Source: Glebionis coronaria
Taxonomy: Eukaryota > Streptophyta > Magnoliopsida > Asterales > Asteraceae
DNA: 64,000 nucleotides
Reading direction: 5' to 3'
Assembly: GCA_025667525.1 (NCBI GenBank)
Contig: CM046882.1
Coordinates: 545,922,630 to 545,986,629, forward strand
Every line of letters starts with the position of its first letter. Within the stretch, counting starts at the first letter, position 1. The translations under genes and the position numbers were made by a program. The notes under the pieces were generated by a model. The model had not been told where the DNA came from and searched no databases. It saw nothing but the letters and a program-made list of their open reading frames with translations. Shown here in pieces: positions 21,506-33,365 of the stretch.

Positions 21506-23547
21506 TTATGAGTATCTTTGATTTTCTTCGTTTCCCATTTTGAAGGATGTTGTGGTTGTAGCTGAGCCACATGAGCAGGATACGTCTATCTTGCAATGAG
21601 TTACTGCTCACACTATGGTGCCTGCGCCTGCTGGTGCTAGCATTCCTCCTGCTACTGATGAGGAGATTGTTGCTACTCACCCAGATCCTCAGGTTCTCTA
21701 GAATGCTAAGGGTGTTGTGAAGCGTAAATCCTCTACTTCAGCAGACGCCCCTACCGGAGGAGCTAAGAAGACTAAGGCATGTAAGGAGCGGGCTAGTGCA
21801 GGGTCTAGTGGTCAAATAGCTGAGGGTGAGTATGAGTTAGCTATCGATGATGATGGCGATGTCGATCATGATGTCGCGGCTGATGATCTTGATGATGCGA
21901 TCGAGCAGTCTGGTTGTGTTTCCTCTGGTGAGCTTTTAACTGTCATACCCCTTCGATCTTTTGACTCAGGGACTGGACTAGATGTGTCTTATCCTCCTAT
22001 TGTTCTTTCAGGCAAGGGAGTTCCTGCTACCTTTAGTGCTGAGGTGTCAGGAGTTCGTGGGGTGTCGACTAGGGATAGTTCTCATGTGTCTCATGGTAAA
22101 TTTCTATTCTTGGACTCCCTTTTTATGCATGTAGCCTCTTATTTGACTTTATTTTCTTTGGGTTTTGCATGTACTACTGATGACACACATCTTTCTGTTG
22201 GGGAAACTGCTCAGGTGCCTTCTACTAGCCTAGCTGATCCTGATGCTCATGTTACTGTGGATGAGCATGTTGATATTGATGGGGATGACCATCAGGATGA
22301 TGTTGGCCACCATGATGACTTAGTTCTTGGTGAAGATGATGTTGAGGATGATACCGCTCCTTATGATGACATAGCTCATGTTGGAGCTACTGCTGGGGGT
22401 GAGTTTCACAGGGGAGATTGCTCATCGCAGGCTGAGGCTTGTCATTTGGCCTACCCTTATGATGAGGATTCTGTTCCTATTCCTCCATGTACTCGAGAGG
22501 AATGTGAGAGGAGGCATGTTGTTGATTTTGGTATTTGTTCTGATGAGGTGTTCCAGAATCCTCAGGTTTGTAGGAGTCTGCGGGATCACTTTCCTACCTC
22601 AGCCGAGGTTTACCGAACATCTCAGCTCTCCTCACGCCAGCTGGTGGAGCAGATGAGTGTGCTTCAGTGTCAGATGATGTCTCACGGGAACGAGTTGTCA
22701 AACCGATACGTTGTTCTTGAGAGGAACCATAATCAGCTCCTTACTAGGTATAAGCATTTGGGAAAAATCTTTCCGAGAGGACTGCTTCTCTTAGGCGTCA
22801 GACTAAGCTTACTAGACGTGCTGAAGAATCAACTAAGGGTATGAGTTAGGGTCTTGCTGATCAAGAGAAGAAGTTAAAGAGGTACAGGTCAGAGAGGGAT
22901 GCTCTTAGAGCTGAGGTGAAAGGTCTTAAGGGTGAGCTTGTGATTGTCAGATCACAACATGCTTCTAAGGTGAAGGACTTGGATCATCGGCTGACTCTTC
23001 GTGGTAATGACATACTTTCGAGGGATGACACGATTGTTGATATGGATGTGCGACTTTGATCGATCGGGACGGGGTCACTTCCTTTTTCAGTCTAGTTTTG
23101 AGCCATTGGTTAGAGGTTTTCTTGGTAGTTCAGAGTTCAGCCAAGAGTTTGCCCGAGTGTTGGATTTAGATGTTAGCACTGGTCTCGAGCGGGGTTTGCG
23201 TATGGGAAGGTCTAAGGAGGAATTTCAGGATATTTTTCAAAGGGTTGAAAAATTTATCCCTGACGCGAAGGCTTAGCTTGTTGTTGCTTCGAAAGCCTTT
23301 CCTGGTTGTCGCTTCCCCTTCTTTGGCAAGGTGAGCCGGAGTGCTGATGCTACTTTTTCAGAAATTGCTCAGATTAGGCCTGATCCAGTGGATCCTCCAA
23401 GCCAGGCTCCTGCTGTTCCGGCTCCTCCGACTTTCGGCCATACTGTTTCCTATCGTCAGAAGAAGAAGTCATCAGGACCAGGATCTTCCTCAGCCGTTTG
23501 ATGTAGTTTGTGCCTTGTACTTTCTTTACTTTTATTTGTATTGTTAG

Positions 23548-24370
23548 CCCTCCCTGTTTTGGGCTTTTGAGTACTTTATCTTTCTTTGTATGTTACCATG
23601 ACTTTGTTGTCAATTTTCCATCGTATGTATGACGACCCTTTGTGTGCATGTGTGCTTGATTATCTTATTAGAGTGATTCATGCTTTACTTTGTTGTAGTT
23701 TATTTAGATAGTATCTAAATTTTATGCCTCTAGCACGTTTTGTTAGGCGTCGTCCTTTATGATTGGCCGACGACGTGTTAGCCTTATTGAGCTAGGGTTG
23801 AGGTGTATCACGTGTGACTCATATTCGTTGCCTAGTATCTTCACAAGTGCCTGTGAGGGTATATCAGCTTTGCTAGCGAGTTTAGCGTGCTACTTCCCAT
23901 ATATCCCTTATTTAGTGAAACTCAATCATTTGTTTACGTGGTATAGGTGTAACAATCGCCTTGTAGGCTCATGCTACTCCCTCTTCCAGGTGTAGCTACT
24001 TACCGGAGGGTAATTTTACGTGAGAAGAGTAGGAAGGTTTGTTCCTATTCTTCTTCAATGGAGTCAATTTGCAAAGGTTGCTCAGCCTAACCACCATGGT
24101 ATCAGTTTCACCATGGGGAACTAAATGTTAGGTGTTACCCTCTGCAGCTGGAGGTAGCAAACCATCCATTGTTGTGTGCTTTGTTTTATAGCTCAGTATT
24201 TTAAACGTATGGTCTTAGCAGAAAATATGAGGAAAATTTTGTTTCATTCATATCACTAGAGAAGAAATAATACATTAGTTATGGCTATGGTCATCTCTGG
24301 AGCGAGACTACACTTTGAAATTGCTCCTCCGAAGGAAATACATAATAACTTGCTAACATAGTTATGTGTT
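23548..24370. other. Tat interior between the antisense gene end and pol
   Basis: About 0.8 kb lying 3' of the antisense gene and 3' of integrase, where the two units converge. It has no recognisable domain; it probably holds the 3' untranslated regions of both. Confidence 0.4.
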
Positions 24371-25715
24371 CTACATGTAGCACTTTCTTAGGTTGCTGGC
24401 GTGCCAGGTCCTAGGTATTTCTCTTCCTTCCATGGTGCTTAGCTTGTAGGCTCTGCTTTGGAAATCTTTGATGACTTTGTAAGGTCCTTCCCAGTTGGGT
24501 CCGAGCTTGCCTGTGTTCTCTACCCTTGAGGCCTCGTTCTTTCTTAGGACAAACTCTCCTACTTTGAATTGCACATGTCGCACCCTTTTGTTGTAGTATT
24601 TCTCCACCTGTTGTTTGTACCTGGCTTCCCTGATAGCTGCTATTTCTCTACGCTCTTCTAGCAGGTCTAGGTTCAAGCGGAGTTCTCTGTCATTGATTGC
24701 TTTGTCTATGCTAGAGACTCTGTGTGTCGGCATGCCAATCTCTGTTGGGATGACTGCTTCAGTGCCATAAGTTAGGCTAAAAGGTGTTTCTCCATTGCTA
24801 GTCTTTTTCCATTGTTAGGTGCGCCCATAACACATTAGGAACTTCTTCAACCCATGTTGACTTCCCTTTCTCAAGTCTCTTCTTAATTCCTTATAGCAAG
24901 CTTCGATTCGCTCTTTCCACTGCTCCATTCCCTTGTGGGCGGTATACTGAGGTGGAGACTAGCTTTATTTTCAGCTTCTCAGCCCACTCTTTGAGGGGGT
25001 CGTTTATGAATTGAGTTCTATTGTCTGTGACTATAGTGGTTGGGATCCCAAACCTGCACACGATGTTATCCCACACAAAATTTAGTACTTGCTTCTCGGT
25101 GATGGTTGCTACTGGTTTTGCCTCCATCTATTTTGTGAAATAGTCGATTGCTACTATCAGAAATTTCACTTTTCCAGGTCCCAATGGAAGAGGTCCGACT
25201 ATGTCCATTCCCCACTTCATGAATGGCCATGCCGATGTTACTGAGATCATGTCTGCCTTGGGTAACTTGGGTACAGAGGCATGTGCCTGACAGTTTTCAC
25301 ATGCCTAGGTGAGCTTCCTAGCATCCCTATGCATAGAGGGCCAGTAGTACCCCAAATTCATTGCCTTAGCTACCACTTGCTTAGTTCTGTCGTGCATACC
25401 ACACGAACCCATGTGCACTTCTCTCATGACATAATCAGCTTGTAGAGGCCCGACACACCTCATCAATGGGACTAGGTAGGACTTCTTATGTAAGACATCA
25501 TCTTCAATGGTGTAGTTTTCAATCTTTTCCATTAGTGTCCTGGCTTCCACCGGGTCTTCTGGCAACTTTCCCATCTCCAAGTAGTCTCTGATTGGAGTCA
25601 TCCATGTTGGACCTTCCTCTTCAACCACTATATTTACTTCTTGTGTTTCGACTAAGCGCTCATTTAGCACTTCTACTAGCACTTCTTTGGACAGGTGATC
25701 GAATTGTACTGCGAC
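24371..25715 (-). pseudogene. Tat integrase
   Basis: The zinc-binding H-H-C-C region (MREVHMGSCGMHDRTKQV ... ACENCQAH) is followed by the core with D, D and E positions (WGMDIVGPLP, TIVTDNRTQFINDPL, PQGNGAVERANRSLL). The C-terminal segment RHVQFKVGEFVLRKNEA to WEGPYKVIKDFQSRAYKL lies at 24733-24371 in a shifted frame. It would insert Tat cDNA into the genome. Stops lie at about 25305, 25128 and 24891 and a frameshift falls between 24890 and 24733, so it is inactive. No chromodomain follows, as expected for a non-chromovirus. Confidence 0.85.
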
Positions 25716-26360
25716 TAGCTTGCTAAGAGCGTCTGCCTTCCTATTCTCGGCTCTTGGGATGTGGGATATCTGGAATCTATTGAATGAGCCAGCCAACTCT
25801 AGGACTTTTTCTAAGTACTTTATCATTTTCTCCCCTCTAGCCTCGTATGAGCCCTCTACTTGACTAGTTACCAACTTAGAGTCTATAAAGGCATGTATGT
25901 CCTTTACTCGCATCTCTACTGCTATTCGCAGTCCTGCTAGCAGTGCTTCGTACTCTGCCTCGTTATTTGAGTTGGGGAAGTTTAACCTGAGCGCATAGGA
26001 TTACTCTACATCGTCTGGGGCGATTAGGATGAGTCCTGCTCCTGATCCTCCACTGTTTGATGCTCCATCGGTATACAACCTCCATGCTCCCGGGCCTAGA
26101 GTTAGGTCTTCCTTGGAGTTGGAGGACTCTGGGATGTCTTCTACTATGGGTGTTAGATCTGCTGCTGAGGCCACTGCTCTCTCCACTGGTGACTCTGCTA
26201 GGAAGTCTGCTAGTACCTGCCCCTTCACGGCTACCTTTGGTATATAAGTTATGTCTTATGTCCCCAGCTCGACAGACCATTTTGCGAGTCTCCCTGATGC
26301 TTTACATTTGATCAACACTTGCTTGATTGGGCTATCGGTTATGACTTTTATTGGGTGAGC
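25716..26360 (-). pseudogene. Tat archaeal-type RNase H (second RNase H)
   Basis: WRLYTDGASNSGGSGAGLIL opens the domain. It continues through SNNEAEYEALLAGLRIAVEM, HAFIDSKLVTSQVEGSYEA and HIPRAENRKADALSKL, containing the acidic positions of the archaeal-type (aRNH) fold. This second RNase H downstream of the usual one is known in Tat elements and is the best lineage marker here. Stops lie at about 26250 and 26001. The stretch 26360-26088 before it is the connector with KVITDSPIKQVL and KGQVLADFLAESP. Confidence 0.85.
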
Positions 26361-28600
26361 CTAGAAATATCTCCTCAGCCGCCTGGCAGCGTGGACCAGG
26401 GCTAGGGTGAGTTTCTCAATTGGAGCATAATTTGCTTCTGCTCCTTGCAAGGATCTTCTAACATAGTGAACATGCATTTTCTTTCCCTGTCTTTCTGTGA
26501 GGAGGACTGCACTGACTGCTTCCTCAACGGCTGATAGGTACATCATCAAGGTTTCTCCCTTCTTCGGGGTGGTGAGCGTAGGTAGTTGTGACACTAGTTC
26601 TTTCATTTCTTGGAATGCTACTTCTACAGCCTCCGTCCACTTGAAGTCCTTCTTGTTGGTGCATCTCTTTAGGGTGTCAAGGAAGGGCAAGGATCGTTCA
26701 GCCGATTTGGACAAGAAACGTTTCAATGCTGCCAGCTTCCCGCTAAGAGATTGCATTTGCTTCAGGGTCTTGGGTTAAGACATGTCTGTGACTGCTTTCG
26801 TCTTCTCAGGGTTAGCCCGTATTCCTTCCGAGGTAACTATGTAGCCCAATAACTTTCCCTCCTCTACTCTAAATGAGCACTTTTTGGGATTGAGCTTCAT
26901 GTTTATCCTCCTGTAGGTGGAAAAGGTTTGTTCCACGTCTCTAACGATGTCTTGCTCGGTCCGGCTTTTGATTACCATGTCATCTACATATGCTTCAAGG
27001 TTTACACCGATCTGCTCCTTGAAGGTAGAGTCGACTAACCTTTGGTATGTAGCCCCCGCATTCTTATGACCAAACGGCATCTTGGTGTAGCAAAAGACTC
27101 CTTCTATGTGAAAGGCAGTATTTTCTTCGTCTTTCTTACTCATCTGGATCTGATGATATCCCTTGTAAGCATCCAAGAAGCTCTTGTATTTGTATCCTAA
27201 CAAATATTCTATCTTCCAGTCAATCTCTGGTAGGGGGTACAAATCTTTAGGGCAGGCTTTGTTAAGAGCCTTGTAATCGATGCACATTCTCCAGCTTCCA
27301 TCAACTTTCTTTACTAGGACTGGGTTAGCGACCCATGAGGGGTATCACACTCGTTTCATGATTCCAGCCTTGAGCCACTCATTGACCTCGTATGTGACTA
27401 CCTTCCTTCTACCCGGTGCAAGACTTCGCTTTTTTTGTACCTTAGGCTCAATGTGAGGATAGGTGTCTAGGTGATGTTCTGTGATTGTTCGGGGTATACC
27501 GGTCATATCGGCTGGTGTCCATGCAAAAAGATCAGCATTATTTCTGAGAGTCCTTATGAGTGCTATTTGACATTCTTGGGAGAGGTTTCCTCCTATTGTG
27601 ACTAGCTGGTCAGGGTAGTCATCGTTCACCACTATCTTTTCATCAGGCTTTAACTTGGGTGCTGACCCTGGCTTAGACGGCTTCATCCTCTTAGTGGGTT
27701 GTGGTTCTTCTTCCTCCCCTTGCTCCATGGGCTCCTTCCCTGGCCTTCTAGGGTAAGTTTCATTTAGTGGTGGTGGGGGAGGAGCACCATGGGCTAGCCT
27801 TCCTAGCGTACCTCTTTGGGCTAGCTCGTCTGTGCGAGCTCTCAGAGCTCGCGATTGCGCCTCTTCCATGAGTCTACATTCTTTCAAGGTCTCTCTGCTT
27901 GTAATCAAAGTCGATATCCCACTTGACGTTGGAAATTTAACCATTAAGTGTATGGTGGAGGCTACAGCTCCTAAGCTTCTCAATCCCGTTCTCCCGAGTA
28001 AAGCATTGTTCGGCGAGGGACTTTTGACTATAGCGAATTCCATCATCACCGTCCTGGTTCTCCCGTACTCTCCCATCGTGACCTCTAGGTCAATGACGCC
28101 TAGAGGGTAATGAACTTCACCTGAGAAGCCTACCAGAGATATCCTAGATTCTCTTAGCCTTGACCTTGTTTGGTAGCTTAGGTTTCTGAAACAATGCTCG
28201 TACATTATTTCTGACGAGGAGCCCCCGTCAACATACACTCTTCACACTACGTATCCTTCGATCATGGCATCCACTATCACTGGGCAATCCTTCAGCTGAT
28301 AGCGCTGTACGGACGGGAATGTTATGGCATTGTCCATCCATTTCTCCACTCTGTCGTAAGGTCTCTTCCGGTACCCTTGTGATCTCATCATGTTTATGAT
28401 CTTTTCCTTCCCTTTGGCTGGTCCTTTGTCTTTCTGGACTCCTTGCCTGATATCTTTCACCAAGTGTGCTAGTCTCCCTGAGGCTACTACTTCTTCAATT
28501 CGCTTTTTGAGGTTAAAGCAATTATTCGTGTCGTGACCCCGATCTTGGTGAAAGTCACAGAACTTGTTCATGTTTCTCTTTTCAGGGGTTCCTACCATGG
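26361..28600 (-). pseudogene. Tat zinc finger, protease, reverse transcriptase and RNase H
   Basis: The frame begins past the gag frameshift with a CCHC-like motif (FCDFHQDRGHDTNNCFNLKK). Next comes protease with the D-G-G active site (YVDGGSSSEIMYEHCF), then a linker. RT follows: MCIDYKALNKACPKDLYPLP, FLDAYKGYHQIQM, MPFGHKNAGATYQRLVD and the YVDD box in NLEAYVDDMVIKSR. The first RNase H is LMMYLSAVEEAVSAVLL to YAPIEKLTLALVHAARRLRRYF. Stop codons lie at about 28239, 27345, 26775 and 26361. All blocks share one frame, so the lesions are mostly point mutations. Confidence 0.87.
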
Positions 28601-29908
28601 GGGAGGGGGTGGAAAATTCATGTTTTCCGTGGTTAAGATTTCCTTTGGAGTCTTGGTCAGTAGTGTGAACACTTCTTTCCAAGCGTAGGGAGGGCATATC
28701 CCCATGTCCCTTCCTTGGCTCCTCCTTTGGTTTCTGTTCCTAGATCCACCTAGGTTCCCTGTCCAGCCAGCTTTGTTATTCCCCCTATCCCATTGTGGAG
28801 CCTTGACTATGGCTATGGTGTCAGCAGCTGTCTCTCCTCTGATGAAGGCTCTGACTCTTTCCCACATTTCATCCACTGCTTTTAGGATCTTATCGTTGAG
28901 TTTCTTAGCTAGTTCTGGGTGTCCATGCCCGTGTATGAATGCCGAAATCCTTAGCACCGGGGGCACACCCTTAATGTGTGAGCTTTCAGCTTTAGAGTGA
29001 TCCATAAATGTCTGGAGGCTCTCATTGGGCTTCCGTTTGATCCCATGTATCTCGGTGGGATCTTTATCATATCATTTCTGTTGCGAGAACTCCTCTAAAA
29101 ACTTGCTGCTTAATTCTTCAAACCCATCCACACTCTTTGGGTCTAAACTATCGAACCAGTTCCTTGCAGAGCCACCCAAAGTCTGACGAAACATCTTGCA
29201 CCACACTGGCATGGGCCACTATTCTTGCTCAGCAGCAGCATAGAAGATGCTGAGGTGGTCTTCTTGGTCTTTGCTTCCTTCGTAGACACGGACATTAGCA
29301 GGAAGCTTGGCTCGCCTATGATACCTGAAACGCGTGATCCGAGAGGTGAAAGGCATGGGCTTAGGCCGCCTGTATGGTGTGCTCAAATCCTCCGAATCAC
29401 TATCCGACCTTGAGTCATATCTGGACTCTGAGCTCTCCTTCCTATGGAAAGACCTAGCTGATCGTGACTTGGTCTTAGCACTCTTGTCTTTGCTCATCCT
29501 ATTCGAGCGATATGACTTAGCGATAGATTTCCTACGTGAAGGACTTCTATGACGTCTTCGAGCGGACCTAGACCGACCTCGGTTTCCAGACTTAGATGAG
29601 CTGTCTGAGGAGTATCCTCTTCCTTCCCTCACCGAGGGGCTTCCACGAGAGTTTCCTGACTCTATCTCTTCAACCTCCTTGTTAAAAAGCTTTCGGGGAG
29701 TCATTTTCTCACGATTTTACTCATCAATTTCCTTTATCATAGTGTTTAGTGTTTCAATGTGTTGTTTGACATACATTGGGGTGAGGCGTCCCTGATCAAG
29801 TATGGGAGGAGGAGGAGTTACCTCCGGAGGAGCCCTCTCGGCCCCAGGTGTCCCCGTGTTCAGGCTTAGGCCTAGCCCCAGTGTAGGACCTTGGTCACCG
29901 TCTTCCAT
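28600..29908 (-). pseudogene. Tat gag
   Basis: The ATG at 29908 lies 50 bp after the PBS and gives an N terminus MEDGDQGPTLGLGLSL. A TAA at 29717-29719 interrupts the frame, which resumes in the same register with a long Ser/Arg-rich stretch. The retrotransposon gag core follows (WPMPVWCKMFRQTLGGSARNW ... FEELSSKFLEEFSQQ), broken by a TAG at about 29219 and another stop near 29072. A shift inside the G-run around 28600 (GGGGGAGGGGGTGG) moves reading to the zinc-finger/protease frame. Gag forms the particle that packages element RNA. Confidence 0.8.
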
Positions 29909-29940
29909 TACTTAGTTTTTGGTAGATTGGTATTCCCGGT

Positions 29941-29958
29941 CCCACGGATGGCGCCAGA
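29941..29958 (-). other. Tat primer-binding site
   Basis: The minus strand reads TCTGGCGCCATCCGTGGG directly after the 5' LTR. The TGGCGCC start is typical of plant Tat/Athila-type elements. I have not assigned the exact primer tRNA. Confidence 0.65.
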
Positions 29959-30904
29959 TGTTGAAGCAAATTTCCGGAGAAGCTTCTTCAGCCCTGATCC
30001 TTCGGGTATCTTAAGGCTACTCCTTCTAATGAAGCCTTGGCTTGCTCCCTCAGAGTATATTGTGGCTACTCCTTCCTTGTGAAACCATAGCTTCCTTCTT
30101 CAGAGTTCCTTAGTCTAGCCCTTAGTCTCTTAGGCTAAAATAAGAAAGAACACCGTTAGCTCGCCTCGGGGTTTGAATCCAAGACCAACTCTGGCGTGAG
30201 AGTAAGTATGTGGTTCTAGTGAGTTATAATTCTAGAGAGAGAGAGTAAGTAGTGAAGTGTGTATGTAGAACTTAACCTTTGTTCCTGGAGGAACATCTCC
30301 TTTTATACTACTTGGAGGTGGCTCCAAGACACACGAATTGTGGAGTCAAGGTTGTCTTGTAGGAGCAGCACCTAAATAGATGATGAGCACCAGGTCTGTC
30401 CTTCGTGGTCAGAGTTGTCCTCATGCTCCTCTAGTACTCGTCGTGGTCCAGTTGTCTGTACCATTCGAACATCATCTTACTATGTAGGCTAGGTGCAATC
30501 GTCCTTCCTCCGATGGAGGTTATGCTCCATGTGCATAGGACAAGCCTTGCTTAGGTCTAGCCTTGTCTGGGTCTAGCCTTGTCTAGGTCTAGCTTTGTCT
30601 GGGTCTAGCCTTGTCTGGGCCTAGCCTTGTCTGGGTCTAGCCTTGTCTGGTTCTAGCCTTGTCTGGGTCTAGCTCTTGTCTAGGTCTAGCCTTGTCTGGG
30701 CCTAGCCTTGTCTGGGTCTAGCCTTTTCTGGGTATAGCCTTGTCTGGGTCTAGCTCTTGTCATTGTCTCTGGACCTAGGGTGATCTTCATCACCCTAGCT
30801 ATTCTAGTGAGCTGTTCTGGCCTAAGATAGTTTTGCTCATGGACCATTAGGAATTAGTTGTACTTTGTCTCACCTTAAGCATGGGGTGAGACTATACCTC
30901 ATCA
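29959..30904 (-). repeat. 5' LTR of the Tat element
   Basis: 946 bp, matching the left LTR with scattered substitutions and small indels; for example 8 bp (GTTGTCTT) near 30350 is absent from the left copy. It is followed by the TSD ATCAT. Confidence 0.93.
30541..30765. repeat. 16-bp minisatellite in Tat 5' LTR
   Basis: About 13 imperfect TCTAGCCTTGTCTGGG units, the partner of the array at 10302-10500. The order of variant units differs between the two LTRs. Confidence 0.9.
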
Positions 30905-31301
30905 ATCATTAAAGTAAGGAAAAAATGAGAAGTTTAAATGAACTAGGACACTATAAGTCGAAACATTCGAGCTGGCAATCACTAGAAATAATCGTGTAAA
31001 CTTAAACCAGCAAAAGACGAGGCATGAATGCATTGTAAGCAAGTTTGCTCCCCCCGTGTTCTTGCATTTAGGTGACCGTGGTGAAGCCAAACAAATGTTA
31101 CAAGATTTACTAACATTTTCCACACTTCACACTGCTATAGGATCTTACTTTTAGTTAGCTATCATATGATCATTGCATAGAATTTTCATTTAAACAAACC
31201 ATAAAATAAAATAAACTCCCACAGAAATCAGTCCGCCAGTTTGAGCTTCCGACCGCTGGTCCGACGAAAAACTAGGCTCTAGCGATAAAAAAAGGTTGAG
31301 A

Positions 31302-31401
31302 AAAATTTTTTTTGGACCATTTCTCGATTGTGCGTGTCATCCAGGGGCCATGCTAATCTTCAATGTATCGTTCCAATTTTATCGGAGTTTTCTGAAGGGT
31401 C
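31302..31401 (-). pseudogene. U6: U6 spliceosomal snRNA, damaged copy
   Basis: The minus strand contains the U6 core: TCCGATAAAATTGGAACGAT, GAAGATTAGCATGGCCCCT, GGATGACACGCAC and TCGAGAAATGGTCC, ending at a T5 run (31301-31305) that could act as a Pol III terminator. U6 forms the spliceosome catalytic centre with U2. Three lesions make this copy non-functional: the invariant ACAGAGA box reads ACATTGA, six bases (GCGCAA) are missing from the internal stem-loop between GGCCCCT and GGATG, and the 5' stem-loop is altered. The promoter is nevertheless intact, so the gene probably died in place rather than arriving as a reverse-transcribed copy. Confidence 0.85.
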
Positions 31402-31424
31402 AAACGTTATTTAACTTTCAGGGG

Positions 31425-31466
31425 TATATAAGTGTCTATATGTCCATATTCTGGTCGATGTGGGAT
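31425..31466 (-). promoter_or_regulatory. U6 promoter: USE plus TATA, Pol III spacing
   Basis: The USE ATCCCACATCG (minus strand, 31456-31466) matches RTCCCACATCG exactly. A TATA box CTTATATA lies at 31425-31432, about 24 bp upstream of the U6 start. The gap of 23-25 bp is about one helical turn shorter than at the U2 genes. That is the known difference that selects Pol III instead of Pol II at plant snRNA genes. Confidence 0.85.
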
Positions 31467-33365
31467 AAAATCGACTAAAACATCTTATTACATTATCAAC
31501 TTATTCACTACTTTTGGACTTGTTTCACTCTTCTTTATATTTGCAATCCAATGAATCTTATATCGAGCTCATTCAACTTGAACTTATGTTGATCTCCCGT
31601 TCGAGCTAACCAACCTGGTTATATATATTGTGACAAAGACATATAGTATTATCGTGAAAATATATATTCTTGGTAAACCTGTATCAACTGGTTCGAACTT
31701 ATATATGGTAGAAGTTTTGTTCCAACTTCTACGACATTTGAAATGGGTTCTCATCACATAGTATTATCGTGAAAATATATTCTTGGATAAATCATCTTTA
31801 AGTCAAGCTAAAGCCCAATTCGGATCAATTGCAATACTCTGCTGAACTCCAACGCTTTAACAACTTAGGAAGTGCAAACATCTTCGTCTCATCATATCGT
31901 TCTTACAAGCTACAAGATTTGAACCAGCTCATAACTCTGAAGAAACATTACTTAAAAGCAGTGTGATTGTTCAAGATGTTTTATTTTCATTTGATTTTAA
32001 AAAGACTGAAAACCCGTGAGGTGTTATACTTTATTGCCCGATATATAATAATACATAGAAACTCTAATGACCTAACCCACAACGAGGCTCGGCCAAACAT
32101 AATACTGGCTAATATTGAGGTGTACACAAATGACCCATAATCAGTCATTATAGATGACTGATTCAAACGAGGAGATAAAGATATCACTTCAAAACCTTAA
32201 GGAGCTAGGATTCAGTCAGGAACAGTTTGCATCATTAAGCTATTACATTTATTGAATTATTTCGAGACATGGTGTAAAGTGAACCCCTTAGCCCAAAGAT
32301 ATCACTTTACAAAATCAAGGCTTAAGATCTTTCTTTGTGGTGATATGCACTCAATGTCTAATGGTCTCTAAGATCAACAGATTTGTCACATGCGTATTCA
32401 GGTGGTATATATGTCTTATGTTCCTTGGCCTACGACTCTACAAGTATAGTCAGAGTTTCTCATTTGGATTACATTATCTTTCAGTTGTTAGTTTTGTAAC
32501 CCGTTCCACACTTCCACATATCAACAATAATTATAGAAACGGAGCAGAGGTCGGCGTTTGTGCTTCCTAAGTATCTAGTATCATGAATGGTAAATTTTGT
32601 GCTTACTTTATAGCTTTGGTATCCATTGTGAACTGATGATACATGTATTTTAGCAATCAAATTAGCATCTTTTTTTTTCAAATGGTTTGTTACTGCAATA
32701 ACTAGCTATAACCTATAAGCGTTCATCTAATACTTTCCACTTTCGAAGGAGCTCACTATGATCTGATCTTTTTTAATTTTTTTAAGAAATATTGAAGTAC
32801 AAAACCCTGCGGATATGCACGAGACATCTTCGCTAATAATCAAATATATGCACGCGTGCACACTATTTACATAAACTCATTTGTCTTTAAGTGCAGGGTT
32901 AATTTCTCTAGATTGACCAAAATACATCCAGGATTTCAGGAATTAGCAAGCGAGGTTAGCAGGCGATTGTGTTATGGGACCAACGACCGAACCATGTCTA
33001 TATAGGATTGCTCATATGCCTCAGAGATAACCGAGGATTATATGTCTGAGCAAGCTATAATAATAAGATAACTCATTATTGATCACATGGACTCAATATC
33101 TATTATAGTTTCCCATAGTCTTCATGCCTTATCCATTGCAAATCACAACAATTGTCATAAGACCTCGCAGATGGAGTTTTCAACATCTAGATACCTTACC
33201 ATTGAATTCATTGGCATGTTGTTGGTGGCATAAGGAGTACCAACCGTATTCTCATATTCACTAAGCAACCATGGGTTGACGTATCCACTGTTGCCGCCTC
33301 TAGGCATCAACTTGAAAGAACTCCTCTAACTATGGATAGGAAAGTGCAGTGGAACCACACATTGC
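31467..33365. other. Intergenic, no gene seen
   Basis: A/T-rich DNA without recognisable coding content. The phrase 'AGTATTATCGTGAAAATATAT' minus its last base recurs at about 31645 and 31761. The last ~100 bp may be a decayed upstream part of the F-box-like relic. Confidence 0.4.

Larger units (their letters stand above)
11543..23501 (+). pseudogene. Antisense Transposase_28-like ('putative gypsy-type') gene, split by SIRE element
   Basis: The plus-strand frame starts at 11543 (MAKKDMHLHTSELG) and reads a globular domain including RLPDSNFRMINLPAGD and ISQLVPLGLCKVT up to 11826. It resumes in phase at 21006 (TFEVLCRNLDIEP) once the SIRE element and one TSD are removed. I recognise this as the family annotated Transposase_28, 'putative gypsy type transposon'; no enzymatic function is established. 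A one-base frameshift near 21080 moves reading to the frame at 21134-21407. Then GT at 21408 and a T-run with CAG at 21503-21505 delimit a 98-bp intron that rejoins in phase (DGT-VMSIFDFL). The rest, to about 23501, is an acidic low-complexity stretch, a coiled-coil-like stretch and a C-terminal conserved part, with stops near 21540, 21597 and 21699 and frameshifts near 22760 and 23060. It is a dead gene on the strand opposite the Tat pol genes. Confidence 0.75.
9725..30904 (-). mobile_element. Gypsy retrotransposon of the Tat lineage, with nested SIRE insertion
   Basis: LTRs at 9725-10642 (3') and 29959-30904 (5') begin TGTTGAAG and end CTCATCA. They are flanked by a perfect 5-bp target duplication ATCAT (9720-9724 and 30905-30909). 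On the minus strand the interior carries gag, protease, RT, RNase H, a second RNase H of the archaeal type and integrase, in that order; the second RNase H is the hallmark of the Tat lineage. All frames are broken by stops and shifts, so the element is dead. Between integrase and the 3' LTR it carries a plus-strand (antisense) Transposase_28-like gene, which a SIRE Copia element at 11827-21000 interrupts. Without that insertion the element would be about 12 kb. Confidence 0.93.
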
